This document shows positions 11,817-23,394 of a stretch of 64,000 nt of DNA, in pieces. This DNA comes from Tretioscincus oriximinensis. Lineage: Eukaryota > Chordata > Lepidosauria > Squamata > Gymnophthalmidae. The notes under the pieces were generated by a model. That model did not search any database. It saw nothing but the letters and a program-made list of their open reading frames with translations, and had not been told where the DNA came from. The stretch lies in the NCBI GenBank assembly GCA_022410635.1, contig JAJVDF010000221.1, positions 1,198,096 through 1,262,095 on the forward strand, in the 5' to 3' direction. The translations under genes and the position numbers were made by a program. Each line of letters starts with the position of its first letter. Position 1 is the stretch's first letter.

Positions 11817-12118
11817 CCGTGTTAGTCTTAGTTCAGAAAGACCAGTAAGGAGGGTTGTAACACTTGGGTCCTGTCCCCACTGAGCCTTCTTCTTGGCCAT
11901 CTATATGCTACTGTAGGCTNTGGCAGGCCCCGAACGGGGCCTGCCATAGCCTACACTGGCATGTGGATGACCAAGCTCTGTACTGAGATATAACCCGGAA
12001 TAAGGCTCAGTGGGGACANGGAAAGGTAGCCAGCATGAGCTTTTGTAGAAACGTCTACATCTTCTATGCTGCCTACCTTTCTCTTGTTAGTCTTCAAGTG
12101 CTACAAGCCCCCTTGCAG
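11817..12118. mobile_element. Older copy of the fold-back element family F1, interrupted by a P1 element
   Basis: The left piece (CCGTGTTAGTCTTAGTTCAG, to about 11866) is the antisense of the GACTAACACGG-containing end seen near 29970. After the P1 insertion, the right piece resumes with AGCATGAGCTTTTGTAGA, then TTGTTAGTCTTCAAGTGCTA, matching in order the centre and right arm of the perfect fold-back at 29785-29997. Because the two copies share the same inverted layout but differ widely in sequence, the fold-back arrangement is a property of the family. It has no coding capacity. Confidence 0.6.
11870..12021. mobile_element. Palindromic MITE-like element, family P1, copy 2 (nested)
   Basis: CCTGTCCCCACTGAGCCTT at the left mirrors AAGGCTCAGTGGGGACANG at the right. 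The centre is almost perfectly symmetric, GCAGGCCCC-GAAC-GGGGCCTGC, flanked by copies of TAGGCTNTGGCAG and CTGCCATAGCCTA. It lies inside the F1 element and is therefore younger than that copy. I cannot see a clean target duplication. N positions at 11920 and 12019. Confidence 0.75.
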
Positions 12119-12495
12119 AACTATTTATCTGTAAATAAAAAAGGAGGGAGTCTTTGTTCTGAAATATTCTAGTAAAGGCACCTTTCATTTTAACACAATT
12201 GGTTTAGAACACATTTTTAATGGACTGTATCTTATAGGGATTTTTAACATTGGTTTCTGACCAATAGAATGCCTTATATCGTAAAACCATACAGACCACT
12301 ACAAGGTGGTTTTTTTATTGCAGACATTGCAGAGGAATTGGTCATTTGTTGCACCAGATCCAGTTTTTCTTCAAAGATATACCGTCATTCTATAAAATTA
12401 ATCTTAAATATTACAGCATCCAAACTACTGCAGTNGGACCTCTTGGAATGCCTTGTTTGCATGGTGGACTGATCTCCCAGAAAGCAGCATGTGCC

Positions 12496-12948
12496 AATAA
12501 AGCTCTGCATTATTATGGGATAAAATGCTGGATTGGGATGCATAGATGCCATAATCTGCTATAATAGTTCATATCACATTCCAGAATGGTATATTGGATC
12601 AACCATTTATGAACAGACGACACACATTCAGCTACATGTGCATGGTAGGATCGAGAAGCCTGGTGCTGCTTCTGGGCCCCTGGCTAAAACAACAACTGTT
12701 AAAGAGAACGAGAACATTTGGCAAATAGATTTCATGACAAGCTTCCAGTACCGTGGCCCACCATGGGTTAGCTCTCCAACTTTAGCCCGGCATGGCATAG
12801 GGCAACTTAAGCTCTGCAGAAACTATCTGACTAAAAGCTGGTTGTGGCCCTTTTTCTGGGCGTATCACAGTTTACTCTAGCATGTGATTGGCGGGCTCTA
12901 TTCTAAAACACATCCCAGAATATTGCCAAGTGCAGAAAGGGCCTAAGT
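12496..12948. mobile_element. P1-related or hAT-like remnant
   Basis: Begins near AAAGCTCTGCATTATTATGG and ends with GTGCAGAAAGGGCCTAAG, the terminal word shared with the P1 copy at 59.1 kb. TAGCATGTGATTGGCGGGCT near 12880 resembles the internal P1 block at 30.7 kb. The 115-codon open frame inside (12533-12880) shows no transposase motif and is treated as chance. This is a longer or composite relative of P1. Confidence 0.4.
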
Positions 12949-12959
12949 AATCTTTGGAA

Positions 12960-14660
12960 GTCACTTTATCTTAGCCTAAATTACCTCACAGTCGTTTTGT
13001 GAAGATACGTTTGGTAGAAAAAGAAATATATACCATGCTGAAGAAGAAATACGACAAATGTAAGGAAAANAAGGAGTCTATTCATCCTTTTGTTTTAATA
13101 ACATACATTATTATAGATGGGTCTCCAGACTTAAACAATAACAAACTTCTAGCTTCTTGTTTCTCTACTTCCTGACAGAATTTCTGTTTCCTTTTTTTCT
13201 TAAGTTTTATTTCTGCCTGCTTGTTACAAGAGCTTTGATGCCCAGTAGCTTCACAAAGCTGGCAGTAGCAACAACAGCTGCATTACAACAGTCCAATGTG
13301 AAAAACGTGAAACAAAGCTGGGCAGCAGGGCCTTCTGGGAAGTGTAGTCCAAACAGCAGGCAGCTTCTTCTGCCCAGTTGTGTGGGGCAGAGCCCTGTAA
13401 TCTGGAGTACAGCTCCCAGTGTATACCGCAGGAAGCTCTTTAGCCAATCTGCTCCCAGTCCCATTGACAGGAATATTTTTTCTGCTTACAGGAAGGAGGC
13501 TGGGGANCTGCCTACATTGTATTCCCTCACTGAAGCCAGGGTTTTTTTTTGCATAGAAACAGGTCTTATTAGACGTCATTAATACTAGCTAAAAGGGTTT
13601 ATGATGGGGGAAACTAACAGAGGTAACAGTATTTAAAAATACCCACATTAGTCTAAGGATTTCTATTGTTTTAATAATATACATACACAGATATTCCTTT
13701 TCTTTATCAGATATTTTCATCTAATAGTAGAAAACNCAATCATCCTGCTGTATTTTTTAAAAGCAACAAACAAGAACACTATGTGGCCTGCAGCAGTGTC
13801 ATTTCCATCCATTAAAAGGAGGAAAGGCTATCATGCTAATGGAGCAAGATTACAGTTAATTCAAAGTACAATGCCAAGGGCAAAAGAAGTCTTATTTTTG
13901 TAATTCCCTGGAAGCCCTACTGCCCTATTTAATTTAGGACTAATATGCATAAAAGGATCATCAGGAGTTATATCTACTTATCTCTGCCTTGGATTTTCCC
14001 TAAAGGTATTTGGATAAACTAAAATTACCTATTCCCTATCCTATAGCCCGTAGCTTAGTGAAAAATCAAGCTATGAATCATTTGAGCTGTAAAAGAAGAA
14101 GTGAGTTTCAATAACTGTTTTACTGAAGTCAGGTTTTTTGCATTGGAAGAAAGGCCTAATTAGGCTTATAATGGAGGAAATTGACTGTGGTACAAGNATT
14201 TAAATAATACTTTGGATCAGAACCTCTTAGCACCTAGAGACAGACAAGACCCAAGGGAAGCAGGCAGTGTGAGCTTTCATCTAAGTCTATGCNGCGTTCC
14301 CATGGGGGCGAAAGAAGTGGTTTTGAGATTCAATTCCCTCTGCCGTTTTCTTCCATTTCCAGCCCTGTTTGGGCTCCTGTTTAACCATCCACACAGAATT
14401 CGCATTGGCTTCTGGAGTTAACAGCTGCATTTGCTGGGTAATCTTTTTTCAGAGTGTCGTTTTCCTGCATTCCTCTCCGCTTTTTTTTTAAAAAAAATGT
14501 GCCCGTTTTGTGCAATCAGTGATTACAAAATAATTGCAGATATATAGATATTTAATTTTGTGCAAAAGTAGGACCCAACCAAAACAGAAAAAAACCTTTA
14601 AAAAATGCCATTGCCTCCTCAGAGTTTAGAACAAAATGGAAGCACAGAGGCAGCATACAC
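12960..14660. other. No supported gene; one unexplained 141-codon open frame
   Basis: The open frame 13157-13582 begins with a hydrophobic stretch coded by T-rich DNA and then runs through GC-richer DNA containing GGCCTTCTGGGAAGTGTAGT, a word like those in the dispersed repeat at 21.6 and 26.6 kb. Overlapping minus-strand frames are equally open, which argues for low-complexity, repeat-derived sequence rather than a gene. The rest is AT-rich and featureless. Confidence 0.45.
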
Positions 14661-14772
14661 ACAGGGTAGGGTTGCCATACGTCCCGGTAAACCGGGACAT
14701 TCACGGTTTTAGGGACAATTTTATTGTCCCGGCTGGATTTTTAAAAAAAGTTTTAAAATCCTGGGTTGCCGC

Positions 14773-14773
<1 letters not shown>

Positions 14774-14828
<55 letters not shown>

Positions 14829-14840
14829 NCCNCNCCCCCC
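14774..14840. repeat. Poly-C tract of at least 55 bases
   Basis: Fifty-five consecutive C residues (14774-14828) are followed by C interrupted by three Ns (14829, 14832, 14834). The complementary G strand could form G-quadruplexes and the C strand an i-motif. The Ns suggest the true length is unresolved. Confidence 0.95.
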
Positions 14841-14947
14841 CGCCGCTCCCCCCGCACGCTGCCGCTCCCCCTCCACCGCAGCTGCGCGCGTGCGCATTGA
14901 CGCTTGTGAGACAGGCAGGAAAGACGTTCTGCCTGTTTTGCTACAAG

Positions 14948-15050
14948 CGTCCGTATGCGCATGCGCGCGCGCACGTGCGTAAGCACGCACGTGCATAAGC
15001 GCGCGCGTGCATGCACACGTCCGTATGCACCCGTGTGCACGCACCCCCCA
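14948..15050. repeat. Alternating purine/pyrimidine block with Z-DNA potential
   Basis: Dense CG/CA/TG alternation, for example GCGCATGCGCGCGCGCACGT and GCGCGCGTGCATGCACACGT, with few breaks over about 100 bp. It is unusually rich in CpG for this AT-rich, presumably methylated background, which suggests a young element or protection from CpG decay. Confidence 0.75.
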
Positions 15051-15099
15051 CCCCACCCCGTCCTGGTTTTGGGTTGCCATAATATGGCAACCCTAACAC

Positions 15100-15585
15100 A
15101 GAGGCACTTTTGCTATGGGCAAACTGCAGCCACAGGACATTTAGCCCAAACTGGGAAAAAATTTAGAACTCCGTTTCGGCGACATGTGGCTTTGCTAATG
15201 ATGCATCCCCAAAGCACTGCTGTGGATTGTAGGCGAACCACGTCCACCCAGTGCAAAGCCACACAGCTTTTACTCCTGTACCCCTGCCCCTCCTGCCCAG
15301 TAAGAGTGCAGCCTATGTTTTCAGAAGCTTAGGCTGGCCTATCTTTTTTCTTGCTAGAAATTCAAGTGAAAGTGTCTGCCACCCGGTTCTCCTAAAGGAT
15401 GGGCTACCTCACCAAGGAGGCAGACTGTAGTACAAAACTGCTATCACAGGTTCTGTATTGTCAGCAAAGTAGCTGATGTAATCTACTCCGTTTGGTGGTT
15501 GAAAAATGAAAATAGAATTGATGGCCATTCTCCAGAGTAAGTGTGGAAGGGGCTGTAATTGGCTTGCTGTTTAAGCAGGTATAGT
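15100..15585. other. No gene seen
   Basis: Mixed-composition DNA with no domain-bearing frame and no recognisable repeat end. Confidence 0.4.
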
Positions 15586-15586
15586 C

Positions 15587-15782
15587 TAGGCTGACCAGAT
15601 GACCCTTTTTGGGTGGGGTTCAAAACCCAGTTTTGGGATGCCTCCCGGTTTTTGCTGAGGAAAAAAAAAACTTTGGAAAAAAAATATTTTTTTGAAAATG
15701 TTTTTCCTCAGCAAAAACCGGGAGGCATCCCAAAACCGGATTTTCACACACACNCCCCAAAAGGGGTCATCTGGTCAGCCTA
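15587..15782. mobile_element. TA-flanked palindromic MITE, family P2, copy 1
   Basis: TA-GGCTGACCAGATGACCCC at the left mirrors GGGGTCATCTGGTCAGCC-TA at the right. Further inside, GGGATGCCTCCCGGTTTTTG mirrors CAAAAACCGGGAGGCATCCC, so almost the whole element folds into one long hairpin around an A/T-rich centre. Relatives lie at 62220-62379 (complete) and 58564 (left end only). The TA at both ends fits a Tc1/mariner-like duplication. It has no coding capacity; an open frame across it is chance. Confidence 0.8.
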
Positions 15783-16285
15783 TATGAACTGGGAAAGTAT
15801 GATTAAATATGTAGAACATATTGAAGGNAAAACATGAAGTGAGAAAAGTTATCTGCAACATATACAAAATAATNACTACTCCTGGGAGGAGGGAGGGTGA
15901 GGCAAGGAATGAGAGATGGTGTCAAAGAGGGAAAAGCAAATGTATCATTAAAACAATGTATTGTCTAATACTGATTTTTAAAAATATAATATTTAGAAAG
16001 CCGTATTCCTGCATTTTGCTGGCTAGGATTTAAGTACACAAACATTCATGCATATACATAAACTTTTGTCAATCTTTCTCTTCAAGGTTTTTGCTATGAG
16101 AAAACCCTTTAAATATTAAAGCTCACAAATAAAGAGAACAGCAAAAGATGATAGTTTTCAAACACTTCTTCAACTGCAGAAATACCTGCAGGTTAGTCCT
16201 AGGTACTAATTTGCAAACAAGAGTTATGGATAAATATTAAAACTCTGTGCAACATGGACACTCAAAACTAGCAATTAATTGCAAA

Positions 16286-17018
16286 TAACAGGGTGTCGGG
16301 GTTCTCTATTAGGAATATATTAATTGGCATAAATATATTTGATATAAAATGTACAAGCATTGGTCTCTAGATGCACCGGCCTCATTGTCTGCAGAAATTT
16401 TGGGAAATTTCCAGCCCAGGGTGTTGCAAGAGAGCTAATCTCCCTTCCTGCCCTGAAGCAACATCCCGCTGTGCCTTGTTTACCTGCACCCATTATCTCT
16501 AGGTGCATTCATTATCTCAGGAGCTTTGGCTTAATGACATTAATCAACTGCCTGATAGTCCTGAGAAAGTTCTGGATATCACCTCTCCAGGAGGTGAACG
16601 ACCGGTCACAGTTCCTGAAAGCTGCAGGGATCAATCTTGTACCACCCAAACCATACCCATATTTGGAGTTTCCTGACACAGGCTGCAACCCTTGGGAGGA
16701 GAAACGTCACACAGGTGTCACAGCTTGAGCCCACCTCTGATCCGCCCCAAACCACACCTTTGGAACACCCAGTCTCTGACGTCTGTTTTCTTGTACACGT
16801 CTTCTGATATTATGTCAATAAAAACCTGCGCACAGGGGTGCTCAGGAGGTTCCATACCCACGTGGGCCTCCTAGATCTTGCCTCTTGATCTAAGCTTATG
16901 GCCTCTGCGTGAGTTCTTGATGGGAGTCAGATTCTACACGTGTCCATATCCTGATGATCAGTTGCTTCTGATGTGCTGGCATCCTTAATAACGTGGTAGC
17001 AAACCCCCGTTAACAGGG
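16286..17018 (+). mobile_element. Candidate solo LTR
   Basis: The block begins TGTCGGGGTTCTC (16294) and ends near AACCCCCGTTAACA (17015). It is bracketed by the 8-bp direct repeat TAACAGGG (16286-16293 and 17011-17018), so the exact end and duplication length are ambiguous. An AATAAA at 16817-16822 followed by CTGCGCACAGGGG and a GC-richer segment of about 190 bp resembles the poly(A) signal, R and U5 order of a retroviral LTR in plus orientation. No gag, pol or env sequence lies beside it, so if the call is right the internal part was lost by recombination. An alternative is a DNA element with an 8-bp duplication, but its ends do not look like usual hAT termini. Confidence 0.45.
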
Positions 17019-17029
17019 CATTGCTGCAT

Positions 17030-19600
17030 TACTGTTTTACAAACTAATTCTATGAAAGCAATTTTTTTAACTTTGATTCATTGGTTTCCTTTTCTTATTT
17101 TGAGTCATTTAGAAATTTTGCCCCCAAAATATATATTGATATGAAGATTGCAAATGATGGGGCATGACAAGTTATGACCTACTGAAGGGTGTGATGGGGT
17201 ATGCTAAACTGGATGTCTATGGGGCATGTGAGAAACTTTAGTGGCAGATGGGCATTTTTTTATGTATAAAAAACCTTACTAAGTACCCAAGCCTTCCTTT
17301 TGAGACACAGTCACTTTGGGGACAATTGGGAGTTTGTGTTGGACAGATTGGAAGGCTACAAGGGTCCACTGGTCAACAATTACCTGGTATAGCCAGTGCC
17401 CAATTGGGTACATGAAAAATTGAACTGGGGGCTGTCAATGTGCAGTGAGATTGATGGGAAGATGAGGCATGGAAACAAACTAAGCGAGGTAACAGTCTTA
17501 CTTTTATATTATGTGGCACACTTATTTTTTGTATGTCTACAGATGGGTGTTCCAACATAAAATTATGCCTTAAAACCATTATGAATGCTCACACCCCAAA
17601 TCATGTAATGGGATTCCACAGGATCCCATGCAATTTCCCAAATTGTCTGATTGGAGGTGCACTTGCTGGTAAAGGAAGGGCACCTCCAACTTCTCTCCAT
17701 TTTTTGTTTGCAGCATGTGCCTCGTGGCAACTGCATGAAGTCCTTTGCCAGTGTATTAATCAGAAAAGACATTTTTGTACAGGATGCTTTTTTTCCAAAA
17801 TGGCAGCTCTTTGTTCCACAATAAAGATAAGAAGCCTCAGTCAGCATATTGTTAAGTGAGGGAATTAAAGTGGATTACCTGGTAACAAAAACGGCTTCCC
17901 TGCACTTTGTTCAAGCTCCTTTTAAAGGTACTCTGGCTTGGATTCCATATGGCAACTCTGTCCTGTACTAGTCTTATTCTAGTGCAGAAGTATTTCCAGT
18001 ATCTGAGCCATAGAATCCAGCATCTATCTGAGCCATAGAATCCAGCATTTAGATAGAAAGGTCCTATGAACACAGTAAAATCTGCCGTCCTAATATAAAT
18101 ATGCCACTGTGAGAAAATAAAACTTCAAGCAAAAGAACAACAATTATTGAATAAGGTTCTGGATGAACTGGTTTCCTGCAAACATCCCTGTTTTCTAAAG
18201 CTCACTATAGAAATTCCCCTCACATAAAGTATGAGTTCAGTATGAAAACAAAACTTGCCTTGGGAGGCTTGCAATAAACTGGTTGATTTGAGATTTCCCC
18301 ACCTTCTGAACTCATTTCTTTCACCAGATTATTAAGTAATGTGGAGACAACGACCTGTTAGAGGCAGCGTTTTGTGCTCGTCAGGGCATCTCAGGAATGG
18401 AAAACTACAGATCTTCCCAGCACACAGCCTGTGGATAAAGTCCCACTTCTATGAAGGTATCAAACATGACCTTTCAACAAGAAGATATGACAAAAACTAT
18501 ATTTTTTCCTAAGTAGTACTTAAGAACCACTAGGAAAAAAAATCAGAGTAGGAATAATGTATTTTTACGGTTGTAAAAAAAAAAAGCAATTTCAGCAGGC
18601 ACAGTATTCTAATTCTAACAGCCCTTTGTAAAATTGTATGCTTTACACAACCATTAAAAATGCAGTCTTCCTGTCCGTTTTATTTCCTTGGGAACCCTAG
18701 GCAGCAGTCCAGCCTAGACTTGTGACACAAGTCCAAGTGGGAGAAGAACCTAAGGAATAGATGACTTGTAGGGAAAACAACAAGGTGTTTTGAGAAATCC
18801 CAAACCCAACCAAAGTGGCTGATGGTTCATATTGTCTCCTCAAGCTTGTCTGATGGTGCTGGCATTCTGCTTACGCTGAACTGAAGTCCAAATCATTTGG
18901 CTTAAACTCTCTTGTATCAAGTTGGGCTTGCTTTTGAAAAGGGAGCCAAAGGTTCGCACTCACATAATACCACTCAAGATCATTAGTCAGTACCATCAGT
19001 CAGTATCATCATTAGTTCTAAATTGCAATTTTAAAACACATTTGAGTGCATACCTATTTTTTAAAAAGCAGGGTTTACATTCAAATAAATATGCATAGGC
19101 TTCCACAGTTAATGTTATGCTACCAGATAGCTGAGATAAGCAGAACACGTCCTTCTTAATAATAGTTGGCTATTGGATTACTGTGCCTCCTCTAGGAAAT
19201 TGAATCACCCATCAGCTGCAAAAGTGACAGGAACATTAATCAGAGCATTTTATAGAAAAACCTCAGCTCTACAACAGACATTTTTCTTTTTATTTCTGGG
19301 ATAGGCAAAAAAACTATTTTCTCCAGTTGAAGTATCAAGGAAGAGCACTCAGACAACCGCACAGCATATGGAAAGCATGTCCATTCATTATTATTCTGAC
19401 CTTAGGGCACTTAGCATATGTGCAGCTAATGACTAATTCATAATTACTGTGGTAAAAAGCCTATAATGATCAGAAGACTACAGCTGAAAAGGCGTGGGAT
19501 GATACTTAAGTGAGAAGCTACTATCTTGTTTAACTTCCCTTGTTCCAGTTACATGCAAGAATTTAAGGTAAAGAGAACAATAAATCAACTACCTTAGCTA
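17030..19600. other. No gene seen
   Basis: AT-rich, with short chance frames only. The one clear structure is the small tandem duplication at 18001-18050. Confidence 0.45.
18001..18050. repeat. 25-bp tandem duplication
   Basis: ATCTGAGCCATAGAATCCAG plus five bases at 18001-18025 is repeated at 18026-18050 with one mismatch. Confidence 0.9.
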
Positions 19601-19629
19601 AATGTATGGGTATTTTTCATGTGGGCTAA

Positions 19630-20450
19630 GGCTGTGATGTCATGTGGTAACTCCTGCTCTACGTGGCAAANGAGCTTCAGTTTGGGAAAAAGCTCAATTG
19701 CCCTGGAATATCTTCTTGTTGATTCTTTCAGAAATCGGCCCGAAATGTCTGCTGTCGATTGAGCAGCTGGTGTGTGCCGTGCAGTCACAGGAATTCAGAT
19801 ACCACGAGAAGACGCCAGCCAGCAGGACTGCAGAATTGCAGCTGCCTAACATGTGCGGAATCGACTCCCCTATTTCCTCTTGCCAGCTCCATGCAGATTT
19901 TGCAGATAAGTGGTGACGAGTGAAACCTACAAACGCATTTAGATTCCAGGTTTGGATGTATCGTGTAGAGAGGGCCTAAAGTGATACACAATTGATAATG
20001 AAAAGGTACAACCCATAAAGTGGGTCTCTGAATCGCTTCCATGCCACAATAAGTGAGCATCATGCTACTGTGATGAACATTCCCCTGTCTTCAAGGCAGC
20101 AGCAGCAGTTTTAAAACTGCGGGTTGTCAGCAATGCATGTGGCTGGAGATGTGGGGATTTAGCCAGCATGTGTGGTGTGCGTGTGCAGTGTTTTGGGTGC
20201 ACTGAATTCCTGGACATGTATCAGTGTTTCCAGCAACTACGCACGCATGCTAGCACAGTATACCCCAGGAAAATGTGCTATAGTAGCTGCTTTCCCCAAT
20301 GTTTTTTAAAAGCAAAGTATTTCTTTTTTCATGCTGTGCTAATACTCAAATGATGTGATTGCTGCCAAACAGTGTTGCAATCATACCATCTTAGCACTAG
20401 GAGCATAGAAAAATCAGTGTGTGGACACATCCCTACATCACTTTGGGATT
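19630..20450. repeat. Unclassified repeat-like segment
   Basis: A GC-richer segment with CpGs inside AT-rich flanks. GAGAGGGCCTAAAGTGAT near 19970 resembles the P1-type terminal word, and a CATCACTTT block near 20440 gives a loose inverted match to it. Open frames on both strands overlap without domain content. A transposon remnant is likely but boundaries cannot be set. Confidence 0.25.
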
Positions 20451-20459
20451 CTTTATCAT

Positions 20460-21430
20460 TTTAAGAGCTGCACAGGAGAAGACATTTCAAGCTGCTTACA
20501 TTGCATCTTTCATACTACAGAAGGTACAGGTGTTCTCTTTTTCTTGTTGTAACCCTAGAGCTAGCATTTTAATTCACATACATATACTGTGAACAGAGTG
20601 CTCTATGTGAGCTCAATTTGCTACAGCTTATCCATATTGCCTGACTAGCTAAGATAGCACCATGAGGTACTTCAGGCTGCAAAAAGGTAGCTTTCATTCT
20701 GAATGCTATTAATAAACCAAGTAAGCAAATGAGTGTGGGTTATTTTTTCAGACTTCTACAGCCAGTACATTACAAGGCTCACAGTGTAGCAGCATGTCAA
20801 TGCTTATTAATAAAGGAGTCACACAGAAATGAATATTGGCAAATACATATATACCCCAGTAGTTTCTCATCCAGTTCAGTCCTATTATGTAAAATCAACA
20901 CGCAAACATGCTTGTTCACTCAGTAATGACCTTGGACTGAAACTAACCCAATTAATTTTACATGCCATCTTCTTAGCTCCAAATAAAAGAAAAGCAGGAT
21001 CAGGGAAATAGGTTAGCAGGCCTGGCTTGGTATTAGAAAGCTTGGATGGTGGTAATGCAGTGGTCAAGTTGATATTTAGCACTTAAGAATATACACAATC
21101 ATCTACAATCGAATGGTTTAGAGCTAGACAGAGAATCATTATCACCATCAATGTTAAAATCAGCATTATTTAATTAAATAATGTGCAGGTTTATATGTTG
21201 CAAAATTAACAGAAGATGGGAGAGGGGCAAAACCTTAACTAAAGTACTAGAGCTCTGCTGAGTTGAACCACAGCCATCTAATCCAACATTCTGCTTCTTA
21301 CGCCTGATCCTCACGTTCTATTTCCTGCAATTTGGAGGCAATGTTAGCTTCTGCCCACTCAAGTGTACCATGGGTGTCCAGCATTCTACTTACACTTAAG
21401 GTCTTTGCTGCAGAGTAAATAGCCACCACA
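20460..21430. other. No gene seen
   Basis: AT-rich sequence with short chance frames on both strands and no repeat landmarks. Confidence 0.4.
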
Positions 21431-21435
21431 TTTCA

Positions 21436-21535
21436 TGTGCTTTATTTGTTTATTTATTTTATTTATGTACATTTTTATATCGCCCTATACCAAAAGTTCT
21501 CAGGACAGTTAACAATAAAAACACAATTAACATAT
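21436..21535 (-). mobile_element. L2-like LINE/SINE 3' tail
   Basis: TTTATTTGTTTATTTATTTT followed by ATATCGCCCTATACCAAAAG is the reverse complement of the tail seen at the ends of the L2-like copies (ATAGGGCTGTATAAAAATG plus AAATA repeats). Only the last hundred bases are recognisable, so it may derive from an L2 or from an L2-tailed SINE. Confidence 0.6.
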
Positions 21536-21611
21536 TAAAAACAGCTACATTTAAAAAATAGGGGAGAGATAGCCTCCATTTTGCAAAGAATATGTAAATT
21601 GTAAAACATTC

Positions 21612-21860
21612 ATTTGCTGTTGGCTAGCAGAGAATGTCTGGGAATTGTATGCAGGCTTGCAAAGAATGCTGGGGGTTGTAGTCAGGCAAGCACAGCACTG
21701 ATTTCTGAGATTTGTGATATTACGAGAATTGCCAGGATGTGTCGAGGACAGAGAAGGAACTGCAAAGAGTACTGAAGATAAATGGGGACATACTTGTGAA
21801 TGTTTTGTCTCATTTTTTTAAAGCGATTTAAAACTTGTAGTAGGGAAGCAACCATACAGT
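21612..21860 (+). mobile_element. Dispersed repeat F2, copy 1
   Basis: Aligns with 26580-26810 through AGAGAATGTCTGGGAATTGT, AATGCTGGGGGTTGTAGTCA, AAGCACAGCA and CATTTTTTTAAAGCGAT in the same order and spacing. CTGGG-TTGTAGTC words are typical of common vertebrate short repeats of DNA-transposon type. Ends are not defined and there is no coding capacity. Confidence 0.6.
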
Positions 21861-21869
21861 GGCCAATCA

Positions 21870-23200
21870 ATTGCTTCTGAGCATCTCAAGAAGGAGGAGG
21901 AAGCAAAATCTTCACTTGCTCTTTAGTCTCTGCAACTGGCATTTAGAGGAATTTAATTAATTAGATAGGAACTGGGAGTAGTGCAAGAATCAATAAAGCA
22001 CTACACAGCAGTTCCAGACAATAAACAAGTGTATATTCTCTGAATAATCTCACTGTACTCCAAGGAGGTTTAGGGAGGGATGGAGGTTTTCCCCTGAAAG
22101 TTGTTTTCAAGTTATTGTCCTGAGAGAAATTATAGGGTATTAATTTACATAGATGGTGGCCCCTTTAGGTTTTGCAGTTGGATTTTATCTAGGCCAGACA
22201 TTGGAATGTTTGTTTAATTGATTTACAACACAGTGTGATTATTCAGAGAATATACATTTGTTTCTCATTTTGGAGCTGCTGCAAAGGTTTTTTTTTCTTC
22301 CTATATTGATTTAGAGATATCTTGCTTGTCTCTAACCTGGAAGCAGTATCTAGGTATCCTTTCTACAAGCCATTGTTACAGTTGGAATTTCAGTTTCCAT
22401 CCTGGAGAGCCATCTGCCATCTTAACTATTCTTCTCATGCATTTGCTCCTGAAAACAATCTGCTGAAAAAGTGATACAAATTAACAGCAAATAATTTAGC
22501 CACCTGTACCTTCAACTGTCTACAAGACAACAAATATAAATAGGAATTGCACTGTTCACATTACAAGCTATACCTACTGAAATTATTTCATCTATTCAGT
22601 TTTAAAAGCAAAGGAAGTCTGTCTTTATTTTCCTAAAGTGACTCTACTATTCTTTAATCTCTGAAATTATATTGGGTGCTAATTCAGTCTAAGATCTGTA
22701 ACTTCACAATTATACAGCAAGATGACTTCAAGCTGATTTTTTTGTAAACATATTGAGGCTTGTGTTATGGGCAGCTGTTCAGAATGGAGAATCCTGGTCA
22801 AGGCTGAATAGTAGTAGATGCTACAGGTTTTCTTTCTCTGCTATGTATACTGTAATCTATTCTCTATTCTTATCTTGTTCTTTCATTTCACTAATATTGT
22901 CTGTTAATTCCAGTTCTGGCCTGGTTTTATACTGGCTGGTTCTTATTTCCTTCAGCTGTGCCAACCCAATTATTCTGCTGAAAATATAATTCTGGATGCT
23001 TTTATCTTTTAATTTTAATAGTCCTGGCCTTGTGCGAGGTTGCCTGAAGGGAGCCTATTTGGGACAACATTTACCAAAACTGTTTTCATAAAGTCTATTT
23101 GAGTATAATAGCAAATATTGATAAAATATTCAAATATTATTTTTTGAGGCACCCTTTCTTCCAATAGGCTAAAATCATTGACTGATACTCTCAGGTTATA
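21870..23200. other. No gene seen
   Basis: AT-rich; short frames such as 22753-22989 lack any domain. Confidence 0.45.
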
Positions 23201-23208
23201 AACCTGTC

Positions 23209-23381
23209 CAGTGGTGGAATTCAAATAATTTAACAACCAGTTCTCTTTCAGGAACACCATCCTAATTTATGCCATTTCTAGCAGGAAGTGGGGCTTGGGT
23301 GGTTTAATTGAGGTTCAACTCAATAGAAAACCAAGTACCGATTCTGCTGAACCAGTGTGGACCGGCTGAATCCTACCACTG
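23209..23381. mobile_element. hAT-like MITE with CAGTGGTGG termini
   Basis: The left end CAGTGGTGGAATTCA mirrors the right end TGAATCCTACCACTG with two mismatches in 15. CAGTGG-type ends are typical of hAT superfamily termini. The 8-bp flanks (AACCTGTC and CCCCAATT) do not match, so the target duplication is lost or the true ends differ slightly. At 173 bp it can only be non-autonomous. Confidence 0.6.
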
Positions 23382-23394
23382 CCCCAATTCAATT

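Larger units (their letters stand above)
14667..15095. mobile_element. TA-flanked MITE with GGGTTGCCATA termini
   Basis: The left end TA-GGGTTGCCATA (14667 on) mirrors the right end TATGGCAACCC-TA (to 15095). The flanking TA on both sides fits a Tc1/mariner-type target duplication, though family assignment is uncertain. The right terminus itself contains a second small palindrome, GGGTTGCCATA next to TATGGCAACCC. Inside are a long poly-C tract, CpG-rich DNA and a block of alternating purines and pyrimidines. The open frames rich in Pro, Gly or Arg/Ala across this region are artefacts of composition. Confidence 0.6.

Noticed and set aside
13157..13582. A 141-codon open frame as a gene
   Set aside because: Minus-strand frames overlap most of it, it begins in a T-rich run, and it contains a word found in dispersed repeats.
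14636..15332. Proline-rich, glycine-rich and Arg/Ala-rich proteins on both strands
   Set aside because: All arise from the poly-C tract and the alternating CG/CA block in a MITE.
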